A DNA stretch of 64,000 nucleotides, from the NCBI GenBank assembly GCA_030428695.1, contig JAUIEM010000001.1:1-64000 (forward strand), in the 5' to 3' direction. Below, piece by piece: positions 8,740-18,319 of the stretch; position 1 is the first letter of the stretch; each line of letters begins with the position of its first letter. Source of the stretch: a bacterium. GTDB lineage: Bacteria > Planctomycetota > J058 > JAJDCP01. The notes under the pieces are model-generated. The model did no database searches, had not been told where the DNA came from, and worked only from the letters and a program-made list of their open reading frames with translations. The position numbers and the translations under genes are program-made.

Positions 8740-11700
8740 TCAGGGCTCGTCGGCGAACAGCTCCGCGAAGCCGGGCCCGGCGCGCAGGGCGGCGAGCTCC
8801 TCATCCTCGTCGCGGGCGTAGCGCCAATAGCCGCGCAGCTGCTCGATGCCGGCGGCGGCCTCCGGACCGGCCCCGCGCATCGTCTCGATCTGCCCCCGCA
8901 ACCCGTCGAGGTAGCCGCCGAGCCAGGCGAGCGCCCGGGCGCGCAGCTCCGCCTCCGCCGCGCCCGCCGCCGGCAGCCGCTGGGAGGCGGCGCTGGCGGC
9001 GATCCACAGGCTGCGGTTCCAGTGCGGCACGTCGGCCATCTTCTCGAAGGCGGCGACCGCCTCCGCGAAGCGCCCGGCGTGGTAGTGCTGCAGGCCGACC
9101 AGCTCCCAGTCGAGCGGCGAGCTCGGCGCGGCCCCCGCCAGCAGGGCCTGTTCCCGGATCTCCGCCTCGAGCTGCCGCAGCTGCCCGTTCAGCCGCTCGA
9201 GGTCGCCGCGGAAGGCGGGCGTGCCCTCGACCTCCCCGGCGAGCAGGTCGCGGGCCCGGGTGCCGAGCTCCTCGGTGCGCGCGAGGTCCCCTTCCCGGTA
9301 GGCCATCGTCGCGAGCCGGTCGAGGCACAGGCTCGCCCAGTAGGCGTCCCAGGGGTCTCCCGGCGCGTCGCGCACGAGGGCGAGGTGCATCGCGAGGGAC
9401 TCCTCGAACAGCGGCCGCGCCTCGTCGACCCGCCCGGCGTCGTGCAGCTGCACGGCCTGGTTCTGCAGGGCGTTGGCGAGCTGGCGGCGGCCGGCAGGAT
9501 CGGGCGGAACCGCCCGCGCCTGGGCGACGCAGGCGGCGTGCAGCCGCTCGGCGCGGACGGGATCGCCCCGGCGCTCAGCCATGCCCGCCGCCCGCCGGTA
9601 CAGGGAGGCGAGCTCGACCGGGTCGGGATCCTGCAGACGGCGGGCGATGGCGCTGTCGATCGCCGCCTCGGCCGCGGCGGCGTCGCCGACCGCCTCGAGG
9701 GCCCGGGCGCGCAGCTCGTGCAGGGCGGCGGCGCCGGCGTGCGCGTCGGGGGCCTCGCTGTCGAGGCGGGCGAGGCCCTGCTCGCAGATGTCGAAGAGGG
9801 TGAGGAAATCCCCGATCATCAGCAGCAGCTCCCCGGCCCGGGGCAGGATGGCGGCGCACTCCGCCGGAGGCAGGGCGAACACCGCCACGAGCGCCTCGCC
9901 GATGCTGGCGGCAGCTTCCGGCGAGCCGGTCTCGAGCTGGGAGGCCGCGCGCAGCAGCAGGGCCTGCACCTCGAGCCCGCCGACCGCATCGAGGGGCGCG
10001 AGGAAGGCGAGCTGCTCCTCGCAGAGGCGCACGCGCGCGGCCGCGTCGCCCGCGCCGACGCGGAGGTGGGCGAGGGTGAGGAAGACCTTGCCGAGCAGGA
10101 CCTCGTCGCGTGTCTGCAGGAACAGGGCGCGCGCCTCCTCCAGCGCCTGCTCGAGGAAGTCGACGCAGCGCGCGGGCTCCGGCTCGACCTCGGCGAGGGC
10201 GAACAGGAAGTCGACGAGATCGCGCCGGAAGGACGGGTTCTCCGGCCGCTGCTCGAGCCCCGCGAGCAGCTCCCGCAACGGCTCGACCCGGGCCCGCGCG
10301 AACTCTCGCCGGCCCTGCTGCCGCCACACGGAGAGGCAGCTCGCCGCGGCGCGCAGGGCCCAGGCCAGGGTCTGGCCCTCCGGAGCGCTCCGCGCCTGGG
10401 CCTCGAGCTCGTCGAGCGCCTCGGAGGCGAGCCGCGCGGCCTCGGCCAGCTCGCCCGCGTCGGCGAGCACCGCGCTGCGGGCGAGGGCGAGCCGGGCGAG
10501 GAAGAAGCGCGCCTCGGCGTGGGACGGGTCGTAGCCCCCCGCCTCCAGCAACGCCGTCCCCTCGCCGAGGACCTCCGCGGCCTCGCCGTCGGCGCCGCGC
10601 AGGCGCAGCAGGCGGGCGCGCTCGGTCAGCCCGGAGACCAGCTCGCCGGCGAGCTCGACGTCCCCCGGCAGGGCCTGCACCAGCGGGCGCAGCAGCGCGT
10701 CGGCCGCGGCGAGCCGCTCCTCGGCCGCATCGAGGGCCCCGGACGCGGTCTCGAGGCCGGCCAGCCGCCGCAGGCACAGCGCCAGCCGGCGCCGGTTCTC
10801 GAGGCCGTCGGGGTCGCGCTCGAACAGTCCGCGGGCGACGCCGAGCGCCTCTTCGACCAGCGCCCGGGCCTCGTCGAGCTCGCCGCGCCGCTGGCACAGG
10901 GAGGCCGCGCGCAGCAGCCCGGTGGTCAGCGCGAAGCGCTCGGCCGCCGCGTCGGGGCGCTCGGCGCACAGCGCGCGGTGGCCGGCGACGGCCTGGGTGT
11001 AGGCGGCCTCCGCCTCTTCCCAGGCGCCGAGCGCTTCGTGGGCCTCGGCGATGTTCGCCCAGGTCCGCGCGCGCTGCGAGCGCCGGTGCCAGCCGCCGAC
11101 CTCCTCCTTGCGCAGGGCGAGCACCTCGCGGTGCAGGGCGAGCACCTCGCCGAGGCGGCGCTGCTGCCAGGCGCAGTCGGCGAGGCCCTCGAGGGCGAAG
11201 GCGAGCAGCTCCTCGACCTCCCGCCGCGGCGTCTCCGGCAGCCCGGCCGCGAGCCGCCCGACACACAGCTCGCGGGCCTGGACGAAGCGCTCCCGCCCTT
11301 CCCCCAGCCGCCCGAGCCGCAGCAGCAGCCCGCCTTCGAGGAACAGCGCGCGGCACAGGTCGGTCAGCGCCTCCACCTCCGACCCGGCCTCGTACAGCGC
11401 CCGGAAGCCGGCGCGCACCGCTGCCAGCTCGGCGGCGATCCGCTCCGGGTCCGCGCCGTCGTCGAGCTCGAGCTGCGCCGCCCGCAGCCGCACCCGCAGG
11501 TCGCCCCGGGTCGTGACCGGCGCGCCGACGCCGGCCTCGCGCAGCGCCACCCAGCCGCGCCGCGCGACCCGGAGCAGGTCGTCGGCCAGGGCCTTGGCCC
11601 GCCGGTCGCCGAGCTCGGTGACCAGCCGGCTGTGGACCTCGTCGGTCAGGTCGGTCAGCGCCGTCTGGGCGACCGCGCTGCGCCGCGCCGAGCGCTCCTC

Positions 11701-13161
11701 CTCGCGCTGCAGCACCGCGTAGGCGGTCTCGAGCTCGACGTTCTGCGCGGCGACCCGGGCGCGCTCGCGGTCGATCGCGGCGTTCTTGCGGTCGAGCACG
11801 AACAGGCCGACGCTGAGCCCGACGAGCAGGACCACGGTCGCGCCGAGCAGGCCCCGCCGCAGCCACAGGCGCTGGCGCCGCTCGGCCTCGCGCACGGCCC
11901 GCGCCTCGCGCACCGCGGCGCTCAGCGTCGGCTCCGGCGCGGGCAGCTCGCGCAGCTGGGCCTCGGCCAGCCCGAGATCGCCGAGGGCGAGGGCGCAGCG
12001 CGCGTAGCCGAGGTGGGCGTCGCGCTCGCCGGCCCGGGCGTCGGCGTTCTCCTTCCACAGCACGAGGGCTTGGCGGAAGCCGGCGACCGCCTCGGCGTAG
12101 CGGGTGTACAGGCGCTTGCGCTCCGCCTCGTCGACGGGCAGCTCCGAGGCCCCGCAGGCCTGCAGGGTGGCGCGCGCCGCCTGGGCGATCTCGAGGCTCT
12201 CGCGGTGCTCGAGGTAGGCGCGCAGCTCTTCCCGCAGCTCCTCGACGCTCGGCCGGTCCGCGGGCAGGAAGGCGAGGGCCCGCCGGCACAGCGCGCGCAG
12301 GCTCGGGGGAGCGTCCTCCGGCAGGGGCGGCGGCTCGCCGGACAGCGCCTGGGCGATCACCTCGCGCAGGCTGCCGCCGTCGTGGGGCGGACGCCCGGCG
12401 AGCAGCTCGTAGAGGATCGCCCCGAGCAGGTAGACGTCGGTCCAGGGGCCGAGGCGCGCCCCCTTCCCGGCGGCGAGCTCGGGGGCCATGTAGGCCGGCG
12501 TCCCGGCCGGGGAGCGGATGCAGGTGCGGTGGCGGACGCGCGAGCCGGGGACGGGCTCGTCGAGGAAGGAGACCGCCAGCCCCCAGTCGAGCACCAGCAC
12601 CTCGCCGAAGGCGCCGATCATCACGTTCTCGGGCTTGAGGTCGTTGTGGGCGATCGAGCGGCTGTGGGCGAAGGCGATCGCGTTGCACACCTGCACGAGG
12701 ATGCCGAGGTGGTACGTCAGCTCGCCTTTGCGGCTGACGCGCACCTGCTGTTTCCAGGTCTCCCCCTCGACCAGCTTCATCGACAGGCAGACCTCGGCGG
12801 AGGGATCGGTCGACAGCCCGTAGACCGGAACGATGTTGGGATGCTCGAGGCTGCCGGTGACGACCGCCTCGGCGAGGAAGGAGGCCCGGGCCGTCGGCGA
12901 GCGGTGATCCGCCCGCAGCTTCTTGATCGCGACCTCGCGCTCGAGCTCCTCCTGCCGGGCGCGGAAGACCTCGCCCATGCCGCCGCGGGCGATCAGCTCG
13001 AGGGCCGCCGCCCCTTCCCTGCAGGGCAGCGCCGCCGTCTCGCCCCGCGGCTCCGGGGGCCGCTCGGGGCGGTAGCTGTACTCGGCGGTCAGGGACACCG
13101 AGGCGAAGCTCATCTTCGCGAGCTTCTTCAGCCAGTAGTCGCGGGCAGAGTCGCTGTCCAT
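8740..13161 (-). CDS. giant Ser/Thr protein kinase with transmembrane segment and TPR-like C-terminal half
   Basis: A 1,473-residue kinase. Residues ~53-340 are a Hanks-type kinase: glycine loop ARGGMGEVF (58-66), VAIKK with the ATP-binding lysine at 80, catalytic HNDLKPEN (172-179), LDWGLA (191-196, DWG in place of DFG), and YMAPE (224-228). The usual HRD is HND, so this is a non-RD kinase. One membrane helix lies at about 435-460 (GATVVLLVGLSVGLFVLD). The remaining ~1,000 residues are Ala/Leu/Glu/Arg-rich helical repeats of TPR type and should lie across the membrane from the kinase. DWG kinases with this layout are common in Planctomycetota. The start at 13161 leaves 187 bases to the divergent lipoprotein gene. 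The signal sensed and the targets are unknown. Confidence 0.92.
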   Translation of the reverse strand: MDSDSARDYWLKKLAKMSFASVSLTAEYSYRPERPPEPRGETAALPCREGAAALELIARGGMGEVFRARQEELEREVAIKKLRADHRSPTARASFLAEAVVTGSLEHPNIVPVYGLSTDPSAEVCLSMKLVEGETWKQQVRVSRKGELTYHLGILVQVCNAIAFAHSRSIAHNDLKPENVMIGAFGEVLVLDWGLAVSFLDEPVPGSRVRHRTCIRSPAGTPAYMAPELAAGKGARLGPWTDVYLLGAILYELLAGRPPHDGGSLREVIAQALSGEPPPLPEDAPPSLRALCRRALAFLPADRPSVEELREELRAYLEHRESLEIAQAARATLQACGASELPVDEAERKRLYTRYAEAVAGFRQALVLWKENADARAGERDAHLGYARCALALGDLGLAEAQLRELPAPEPTLSAAVREARAVREAERRQRLWLRRGLLGATVVLLVGLSVGLFVLDRKNAAIDRERARVAAQNVELETAYAVLQREEERSARRSAVAQTALTDLTDEVHSRLVTELGDRRAKALADDLLRVARRGWVALREAGVGAPVTTRGDLRVRLRAAQLELDDGADPERIAAELAAVRAGFRALYEAGSEVEALTDLCRALFLEGGLLLRLGRLGEGRERFVQARELCVGRLAAGLPETPRREVEELLAFALEGLADCAWQQRRLGEVLALHREVLALRKEEVGGWHRRSQRARTWANIAEAHEALGAWEEAEAAYTQAVAGHRALCAERPDAAAERFALTTGLLRAASLCQRRGELDEARALVEEALGVARGLFERDPDGLENRRRLALCLRRLAGLETASGALDAAEERLAAADALLRPLVQALPGDVELAGELVSGLTERARLLRLRGADGEAAEVLGEGTALLEAGGYDPSHAEARFFLARLALARSAVLADAGELAEAARLASEALDELEAQARSAPEGQTLAWALRAAASCLSVWRQQGRREFARARVEPLRELLAGLEQRPENPSFRRDLVDFLFALAEVEPEPARCVDFLEQALEEARALFLQTRDEVLLGKVFLTLAHLRVGAGDAAARVRLCEEQLAFLAPLDAVGGLEVQALLLRAASQLETGSPEAAASIGEALVAVFALPPAECAAILPRAGELLLMIGDFLTLFDICEQGLARLDSEAPDAHAGAAALHELRARALEAVGDAAAAEAAIDSAIARRLQDPDPVELASLYRRAAGMAERRGDPVRAERLHAACVAQARAVPPDPAGRRQLANALQNQAVQLHDAGRVDEARPLFEESLAMHLALVRDAPGDPWDAYWASLCLDRLATMAYREGDLARTEELGTRARDLLAGEVEGTPAFRGDLERLNGQLRQLEAEIREQALLAGAAPSSPLDWELVGLQHYHAGRFAEAVAAFEKMADVPHWNRSLWIAASAASQRLPAAGAAEAELRARALAWLGGYLDGLRGQIETMRGAGPEAAAGIEQLRGYWRYARDEDEELAALRAGPGFAELFADEP

Positions 13162-13348
13162 GCCTCGACTATGCCAGCCCGCGTCGCATCTTCCAAGGGG
13201 CCGGGGCCGGCCTCCGCCTCGGGCCCCGGAGGAAAGTCCCGGACCGCGACGGGGGCTTCGGGTAGACTGCACGGCGCGCGGAAGACCCCGCGCACGCCGC
13301 GGCCTTCCAGAAAGCCCGCGCCCCGATTCCTCCGGCTGGAGCTCAACC

Positions 13349-14947
13349 GTGCCACGTCCCGTCCGCCTGTCCCTGTTCCTCTGCATCCTGCTGCTCGGAT
13401 GCACCGGCCAACGTCCCTCCTCCCCCTTCGGCTTCGACCCCGACCAGGGCGGCGAGCCGACCCACGACCCCGAGCGCGTGATCGCCCACGTCGCGGTGGT
13501 CCGCTACTACGCCGACGGCGACGGCGCCCTCGGCGACGAGGTCGCCGAGCTGGTCGCGCGCAGCCTGCGGGCCCAGGGCGGCCTGCGGGTGGTGTCCGGC
13601 GACACGGTCAACCTGTACCGGCCCGAGGGCGAGCTCGACGACGCCAAGGCCCGGGTGCTCGGCCGCGGGCTGTCGGTCGACATCGTGGTCTACGGCGATG
13701 TCGTGCGCATCGGCGAGCGGACGATCGTCAGCAGCCGGGTGCTGCGGGTCGACGGGGAGCAACCGGCCGAGACCCAGGTGCTCGCGAGCGCCGACCCCGC
13801 CCGCTTCGAGCCGGACACCGAGAACCACGGCGAAGACCTCGCGCGGCAGCTGTACGCCAACCCGGCCCTGGCGGGCAGCCGCCTCGAAGGCAAGGGCGGG
13901 CGCTGGTCCGGGCAGGGCCCCCACCCCTCCGACCGCTACTGGCGCTCGACGACGATGCGCGGCGACCTGATCGGGGTCGCCCTCGGCGACCTCGACGGCG
14001 ACGGCACGGTCGAGACGGTCGCCTGCACCGAGCGTGGCGTGGCGGTCGCGCGCCGCGACGGGGAGCGCTTCACGCCGGTCGCCGCCGCGGACGACCTCGG
14101 CCACATCGTCGCGGTCAGCTGCTTCGACAGCGACGGCGACGGGCGCGACGAGATCTTCCTCAGCGGCATCGCCGTCGAACGGCCGCACTCGCAGTGGCTG
14201 CAGCTGACGGACGACGGTCTCGAGGTGCTCGCGAGCGGCATCCCCTATCATCTAAGAGCGATGGACACGCCCCAGGGTCGGCGTCTGCTCGGCCAGGAGG
14301 GCGCGCTGACCGCGGCCTTCAGCGGGCCGATCTACGCGATGCGTCGCGACGGCGCGGAGATCGTCGCCGACGAGCCCCTCGACCTGCCCTTCCATCCGGA
14401 CCTGTTCGAGTTCGGCTTCCTCAACATCAAGGGCAGCCGCAACTCCGGCATCGTCGCCCTGACCGAGAACCTGCAGCTCAAGGTCTACGACGCCTCGGGG
14501 AACGAGCTGTGGAAGTCCTCGAAGTCATTCGGCGGCAAGCGCTTCGGTTACCGCAGCCGGATCGACGCGGCGAACAACTCCTTCCTCGACGGCGGGGACG
14601 GCGACGACTTCGTCGCGATCACCGCCCCGATCGAGGTCGTCGACCTCGACATGGACGGCAGGCAGGAGGTGCTGCTCGCGTTCAACGCCGGCTACGCGGG
14701 CAGCTTCTTCGAGAGCATCCAGCTCTATTACGAGGGGCGGGTGCTGTGCTACGGCTGGACCGGCCTGGCGATGACCGAGCTGTGGGCGACCCAGGCCTAC
14801 GCGAACTACGTGTCCCAGGGCGCCTTCGGCGACCAGGACAACGACGGCGAGCCCGAGCTGGTGCTCGCCGTCGCGCTGCAGAGCAGCCAGATCCCCTACC
14901 TGTCCCGGAGCTCGGCGCTCGCCGTGCACGATATCGTCGGTCGCTGA
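13349..14947 (+). CDS. FG-GAP/VCBS-repeat lipoprotein
   Basis: A 532-residue exported protein. The GTG start at 13349 has GGAG upstream, and the N-terminus is a lipoprotein signal with LLLGC, the cysteine at residue 18. Residues ~35-180 form an unrecognised domain (HVAVVRYYADGDG...). The rest carries several calcium-binding FG-GAP/VCBS-type motifs: LGDLDGDGTVE, CFDSDGDGRDE, DLDMDGRQE and GDQDNDGEPE, which normally build a beta-propeller. Such proteins are surface-attached and bind partners or surfaces. It is transcribed divergently from the giant kinase, so shared regulation is possible but not shown. Confidence 0.85.
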   Translation: MPRPVRLSLFLCILLLGCTGQRPSSPFGFDPDQGGEPTHDPERVIAHVAVVRYYADGDGALGDEVAELVARSLRAQGGLRVVSGDTVNLYRPEGELDDAKARVLGRGLSVDIVVYGDVVRIGERTIVSSRVLRVDGEQPAETQVLASADPARFEPDTENHGEDLARQLYANPALAGSRLEGKGGRWSGQGPHPSDRYWRSTTMRGDLIGVALGDLDGDGTVETVACTERGVAVARRDGERFTPVAAADDLGHIVAVSCFDSDGDGRDEIFLSGIAVERPHSQWLQLTDDGLEVLASGIPYHLRAMDTPQGRRLLGQEGALTAAFSGPIYAMRRDGAEIVADEPLDLPFHPDLFEFGFLNIKGSRNSGIVALTENLQLKVYDASGNELWKSSKSFGGKRFGYRSRIDAANNSFLDGGDGDDFVAITAPIEVVDLDMDGRQEVLLAFNAGYAGSFFESIQLYYEGRVLCYGWTGLAMTELWATQAYANYVSQGAFGDQDNDGEPELVLAVALQSSQIPYLSRSSALAVHDIVGR

Positions 14948-15025
14948 GGTGTCGGTCCCGGCGCGGGACGAGGGAGCCTCTTCCGCGGCGCCGGGGGCCG
15001 TCGCCGAGCAGCTGAGAGCGCGCTG

Positions 15026-15232
15026 GTGCTGTGCGTCTGGGAGCGCGAGCTGACGCTCCTGCGACGCTTCCACCGCGCCGACCTGGTCCGGATCGACCTG
15101 GTGCCACCGAGCCAGCGGCGGTCTTTCGAGCCTCCAGCGCTGTGGATCGACCGCGCCGATGGGAGCCGGGAGGTCGTGCGCGCCTGCGCCGGCGAGCGGC
15201 TGCTCGCGCAGTGGCCCGGGCTCGCGCCCTGA
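15026..15232 (+). CDS. possible small protein or gene remnant
   Basis: A 68-codon frame beginning GTG just after the VCBS lipoprotein gene. The peptide (CVWERELTLLRRF...VRIDLV...WIDRADGSREVV) loosely resembles the middle of DCC-type thiol oxidoreductases (DUF393), but the N-terminal DxxCxxC active site is missing. Another frame upstream (GTG at 14949) runs into it only through a frameshift. It may be a degraded gene. Identity is unsure. Confidence 0.25.
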   Translation: MLCVWERELTLLRRFHRADLVRIDLVPPSQRRSFEPPALWIDRADGSREVVRACAGERLLAQWPGLAP

Positions 15233-15381
15233 CGCCCGAAGATCCTCCCCGGTCGCGCCGGGCTATGACAATCCGGCACGCCCCCGTCCCCTGCCGCGTG
15301 CCGGGATGACACCGCCTCGCCAGGACCGCTGCGCGCCCGATCCTCTCCATCCCACGCAGGTGTTCAATCCGACTAAACAGG

Positions 15382-15387
15382 TACAAT
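15382..15387 (+). promoter_or_regulatory. possible -10 element TACAAT upstream of the permease-EIIA gene
   Basis: TACAAT lies in an AT-rich island (15361-15395) that is conspicuous in this GC-rich sequence, 41 bases before the ATG at 15429. No good -35 hexamer is found at normal spacing, so this is a weak call. Confidence 0.25.
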
Positions 15388-15428
15388 ATTTGCCAGAGAG
15401 CGGACCGAACCCACGAGGAGGAACTCCG

Positions 15429-17315
15429 ATGCCGTCCGCCATCGCCGCGCCTCCGGCGCATTCCAACACCAGCCCCAAACACCTCGGGCTGCTCGACGTC
15501 TTCGCGATCTCGTCCGGCGCGATGATCAGCTCGGGCCTGTTCGTCCTGCCCGGCATCGCCTTCGCCGGCGCGGGACCGGCCGTCGTGCTCGCCTACGCCC
15601 TCGCCTTCGTCGGCATCGTGCCGCTGATGCTCGCCAAGTCCGAGCTCGCGACCGCGATGCCACGCGCCGGCGGCGGCTACTTCTTCGTCGAGCGCAGCCT
15701 CGGCCCCCTGGCCGGCACCGTCGCCGGCTTCGCCAACTGGCTGTCGATCGGCCTGAAGACCGCCTTCGCCCTGGTCGGCCTCGGCGCCCTGGCGCTGCTC
15801 TTCAACCCCGACCTCGGCATCTGGGGCATCAAGCTGACCTCGCTCGCCGCGCTGGTCGTGTTCACCGTCGTCAACCTGTTCGGCGCGAGCAAGAGCGGCA
15901 GCCTGCAGGTGTTGCTGGTCGCCGGCCTGCTCGCGATCATCGTCGCGTTCATCGGCTTCGGCCTCCCCGAGGTCGAGCTCGAGAAGTTCACCGACTTCAT
16001 GCCCTTCGGCTTCGAGGCTACCCTGGCCGTCGCGGGCATGGTGTTCGTCTCCTACGGCGGCCTGACGAAGGTGACCGACGTCGCCGGGGAGGTGCGCAAC
16101 CCCGCGCGGAACCTCCCGCTCGGCATGTTCCTCGCCGCGATCATCGTCAGCGTGCTGTACGTCGCCGCGGTCTTCGTCACCGTCGGGATGCTCGACGGCG
16201 AGACCCTGTCCGGCTCCCTGATGCCGCTGTATGACGCCGCCCGCGCCAAGCTCGGCGGAGGCTTCGCGATCGCCCTCGAGGTCGCCGCCTTCCTCGCCTT
16301 CGCGACGACGGCCAACGCCGGCATCCTGTCCGCCTCGCGCTCGCCCCTGGCGATGAGCCGCGACGGCCTGGTGCCCGAGGGCTTGAGCCGCACGAGCAAG
16401 CGTTTCGGCACGCCCCACGTGTCGATCCTGCTGACCAGCGGCTTCCTCGCCTTCGCCATCGTCGCGCTGTCCGTCGAGGATCTGGTGAAGACCGCCTCGA
16501 CGATGATCCTGTGCATGTTCATGCTCGAGAACGCCTCGGTGCTGATCATGCGCTACAGCGGCCTGTCGAACTACCGGCCGACCTTCCGCATGCCCGGCGT
16601 GCCCTGGCTGCCGGCTTTGGCGATCGTGCTGTACCTGTTCCTCATCTTCGAGATGGGAACCGTCCCGCTGCTCCTGACCGGCGGCTTCGTGCTGATCGCC
16701 CTGATCTGGTACACCGTCTACGTGCACCGGCGCATCGACCGCCAGTCGGCGCTGGTCTACCTGGTGCGGCGCGCGGTCTCGAAGGACATCGCCCGGCCCG
16801 AGCTCGAGGACGAGCTCAAGCAGATCACCATCGAGCGGGACAGCCTGACCCGCGACCGCTTCGACGAGGTGGTCGACCGGGCCCTGGTCCTCGACATCGC
16901 GGAGAAGGTCAGCGGCAAGAAGCTGTTCGAGCAGCTCTCCGACAACCTCGCCGCGCAGCTCGATGTCGACCGCGACACGCTGCTCGAGGGCTTCCTCGCC
17001 CGGGAGCGGGCGGCGAGCACCGTGGTCGAGGCGGGGATGGCGATCCCCCACGTGATCGTGCCCGGGGAGAACCTGTTCGAGCTCGCGATCGTGCGGCTGC
17101 GGAAAGGCGCGGAGTTCTCGGCCCTCAACGCGCCGGTCAAGCGGGTCTTCGCCCTGGTCGGCAGCGAGGACCAGCGCAGCTTCCACCTGCGGGCGCTGAT
17201 GTCGATCGCGCGCATCGTCAGCGAGCCGGGCTTCGTCGAGCGCTGGGAAGGGGCGCCGGAGTTCGAGGCTCTGCGCGACCTGCTGCACCTGTCGCGGCGC
17301 CAGCGTGGCGCGTAG
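15429..17315 (+). CDS. APC-family amino acid permease fused to a PTS EIIA (PtsN-type) domain
   Basis: A 628-residue inner-membrane protein. Residues ~20-440 are an APC-superfamily transporter with about 12 helices, starting with the family opening GLLDVFAISSGAMISSGLFVLPG and including the conserved VAGEVRNPARNLPLG loop. Residues ~490-628 are a type 2 EIIA/PtsN-like domain: LFEQLSDNLAAQL..., then TVVEAGMAIPHVIVPG with the candidate phosphorylatable histidine near 541. Phosphorylation there by HPr could couple transport to the phosphotransferase state; this is inference. The ATG has a strong GAGGAGG site 9 bases upstream. The substrate is not predictable. No hpr or ptsI gene is in the window. 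Confidence 0.88.
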   Translation: MPSAIAAPPAHSNTSPKHLGLLDVFAISSGAMISSGLFVLPGIAFAGAGPAVVLAYALAFVGIVPLMLAKSELATAMPRAGGGYFFVERSLGPLAGTVAGFANWLSIGLKTAFALVGLGALALLFNPDLGIWGIKLTSLAALVVFTVVNLFGASKSGSLQVLLVAGLLAIIVAFIGFGLPEVELEKFTDFMPFGFEATLAVAGMVFVSYGGLTKVTDVAGEVRNPARNLPLGMFLAAIIVSVLYVAAVFVTVGMLDGETLSGSLMPLYDAARAKLGGGFAIALEVAAFLAFATTANAGILSASRSPLAMSRDGLVPEGLSRTSKRFGTPHVSILLTSGFLAFAIVALSVEDLVKTASTMILCMFMLENASVLIMRYSGLSNYRPTFRMPGVPWLPALAIVLYLFLIFEMGTVPLLLTGGFVLIALIWYTVYVHRRIDRQSALVYLVRRAVSKDIARPELEDELKQITIERDSLTRDRFDEVVDRALVLDIAEKVSGKKLFEQLSDNLAAQLDVDRDTLLEGFLARERAASTVVEAGMAIPHVIVPGENLFELAIVRLRKGAEFSALNAPVKRVFALVGSEDQRSFHLRALMSIARIVSEPGFVERWEGAPEFEALRDLLHLSRRQRGA

Positions 17316-17327
17316 GGTGCCGCGCCG

Positions 17328-17672
17328 TCAGCGCTCGACGCCGTCGACCGCGGCGTAGATCCGCGCGTCGAAGGCCTTGGCGGCTTCGCGCAGGGTGTCG
17401 CTGACCGGCCCGTAGAGGTCGACCTGCAGGGTCGCGAAGCCCGCGAGCTCACCGAGCAGTGCGCCGCAGTTCTGGATGTGGAACAGGATCGCCTCCGAGC
17501 TCCGGTAGCTCTCGCGCACCACGTAGTCGTCCCCGTCGGCGAACCACAGGTACTGCAGGCAGTCGGGCTCCTCGGCCCGGACCTTGGCGACCAGCTCGCC
17601 GATCGCCTCGGTCAGGCGCGCGCGCTTCGCGGGGTCATCGAGGTGGAAGCGGGCGTGGATGTGGACAGTCAT
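17328..17672 (-). CDS. antibiotic-biosynthesis-type (ABM) monooxygenase
   Basis: A 114-residue small protein with the dimeric alpha-beta barrel pattern of the ABM/YgiN family: HIHARFHL... then EEPDCLQYLWFADGDDYVVRESYRSSEAILFHIQ... These cofactor-free proteins include quinol monooxygenases and heme-degrading enzymes; the usual sequence order (strand, EPGCLxY, xxxxxExWxSxEAxxxH) is seen. The ATG at 17672 follows a GGAGGT site and overlaps the stop of the upstream methyltransferase gene (ATGA), so the two form an operon. The substrate is unknown. Confidence 0.8.
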   Translation of the reverse strand: MTVHIHARFHLDDPAKRARLTEAIGELVAKVRAEEPDCLQYLWFADGDDYVVRESYRSSEAILFHIQNCGALLGELAGFATLQVDLYGPVSDTLREAAKAFDARIYAAVDGVER

Positions 17673-18319
17673 GCGGGACCTCCGGAGGTGTCGCCGATGC
17701 GCTCGACCTGGTACAGGGCGAGGCCCTCGCCGAGCGCGCGGCGGGTGTGGCGCCAGCCGTCGGGCTGGACGGCGAAGAAGCGTCCGGTCGCCGGGCGCTC
17801 GGGATCGACCAGGTCGATGCGGCCGCCGGGAGCCAGCGCCTCGTCGAAGGAATCCCACAACGCCGCGTGGCTGTCCTCGTAGTAGAGGATGTCCGCGCCG
17901 ACGATGCGGGCGAAGCGCCGCGGGGCGGGCTCGCCCCAGCAGTAGCGGCTGGTCTCCAGGGAGGTGAAGCCGTTGCGGCGGGCGCTCTCGGCGAGCAGCT
18001 CGAGGCACAGCCCCGCGCCGTCGCTGGCGAGCACCTTCCAGCCGGCGGCCGCGGCCGCAAGCGCGCCGAGGCCGAGGCCGCAGCCGAGCTCGAAGAGCTC
18101 GCCCTCCGGAGCCTCCTCCGCCGTCAACAGGAGCGCAGCCAGCGCCCGGGAGCTCGGCCAGACGTCACAGCTGAAGCCGTCGGGGCCGCGGTCCTCCTCA
18201 TCGAGGAAGCACTCGATCGCGCAGTAGGGCTCGTCGGGCCGCACCAGCCGCAGGGTGTGGCCGGCGATGGCGAGCAGGTCTTCGGCGCAGGCAAAGGGCA
18301 GCGGCTCTTCGTCTTCCAT
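17669..18319 (-). CDS. SAM-dependent methyltransferase (METTL21/nicotinamide N-methyltransferase-like)
   Basis: A 216-residue class I methyltransferase. The SAM-binding motif I is LFELGCGLGLGAL near residue 95, preceded by a DVWPSSRALAALLL helix that is typical of the Methyltransferase_16 family (protein-lysine and nicotinamide N-methyltransferases). Motif IV is IVGADILYYEDSHAAL. The substrate cannot be inferred. It overlaps the ABM monooxygenase gene by four bases. The ATG at 18319 fits the family N-terminus; an in-frame upstream extension exists but overlaps the promoter region of the divergent O-methyltransferase gene. Confidence 0.8.
   Translation of the reverse strand: MEDEEPLPFACAEDLLAIAGHTLRLVRPDEPYCAIECFLDEEDRGPDGFSCDVWPSSRALAALLLTAEEAPEGELFELGCGLGLGALAAAAAGWKVLASDGAGLCLELLAESARRNGFTSLETSRYCWGEPAPRRFARIVGADILYYEDSHAALWDSFDEALAPGGRIDLVDPERPATGRFFAVQPDGWRHTRRALGEGLALYQVERIGDTSGGPA

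Noticed and set aside
9022..15015. Nearly 2,000-codon open frame on the plus strand opposite the kinase gene
   Set aside because: It is antisense to the well-supported kinase gene and runs through the VCBS gene in another frame. Its composition (Arg, Gly, Pro, Ala) is that of shadow frames in GC-rich DNA, where stop codons are rare.
14682..17288. 868-codon minus-strand frame opposite the permease-EIIA gene
   Set aside because: Antisense of a clear transporter gene; low-complexity Glu/Asp/Gly-rich translation typical of a shadow frame.
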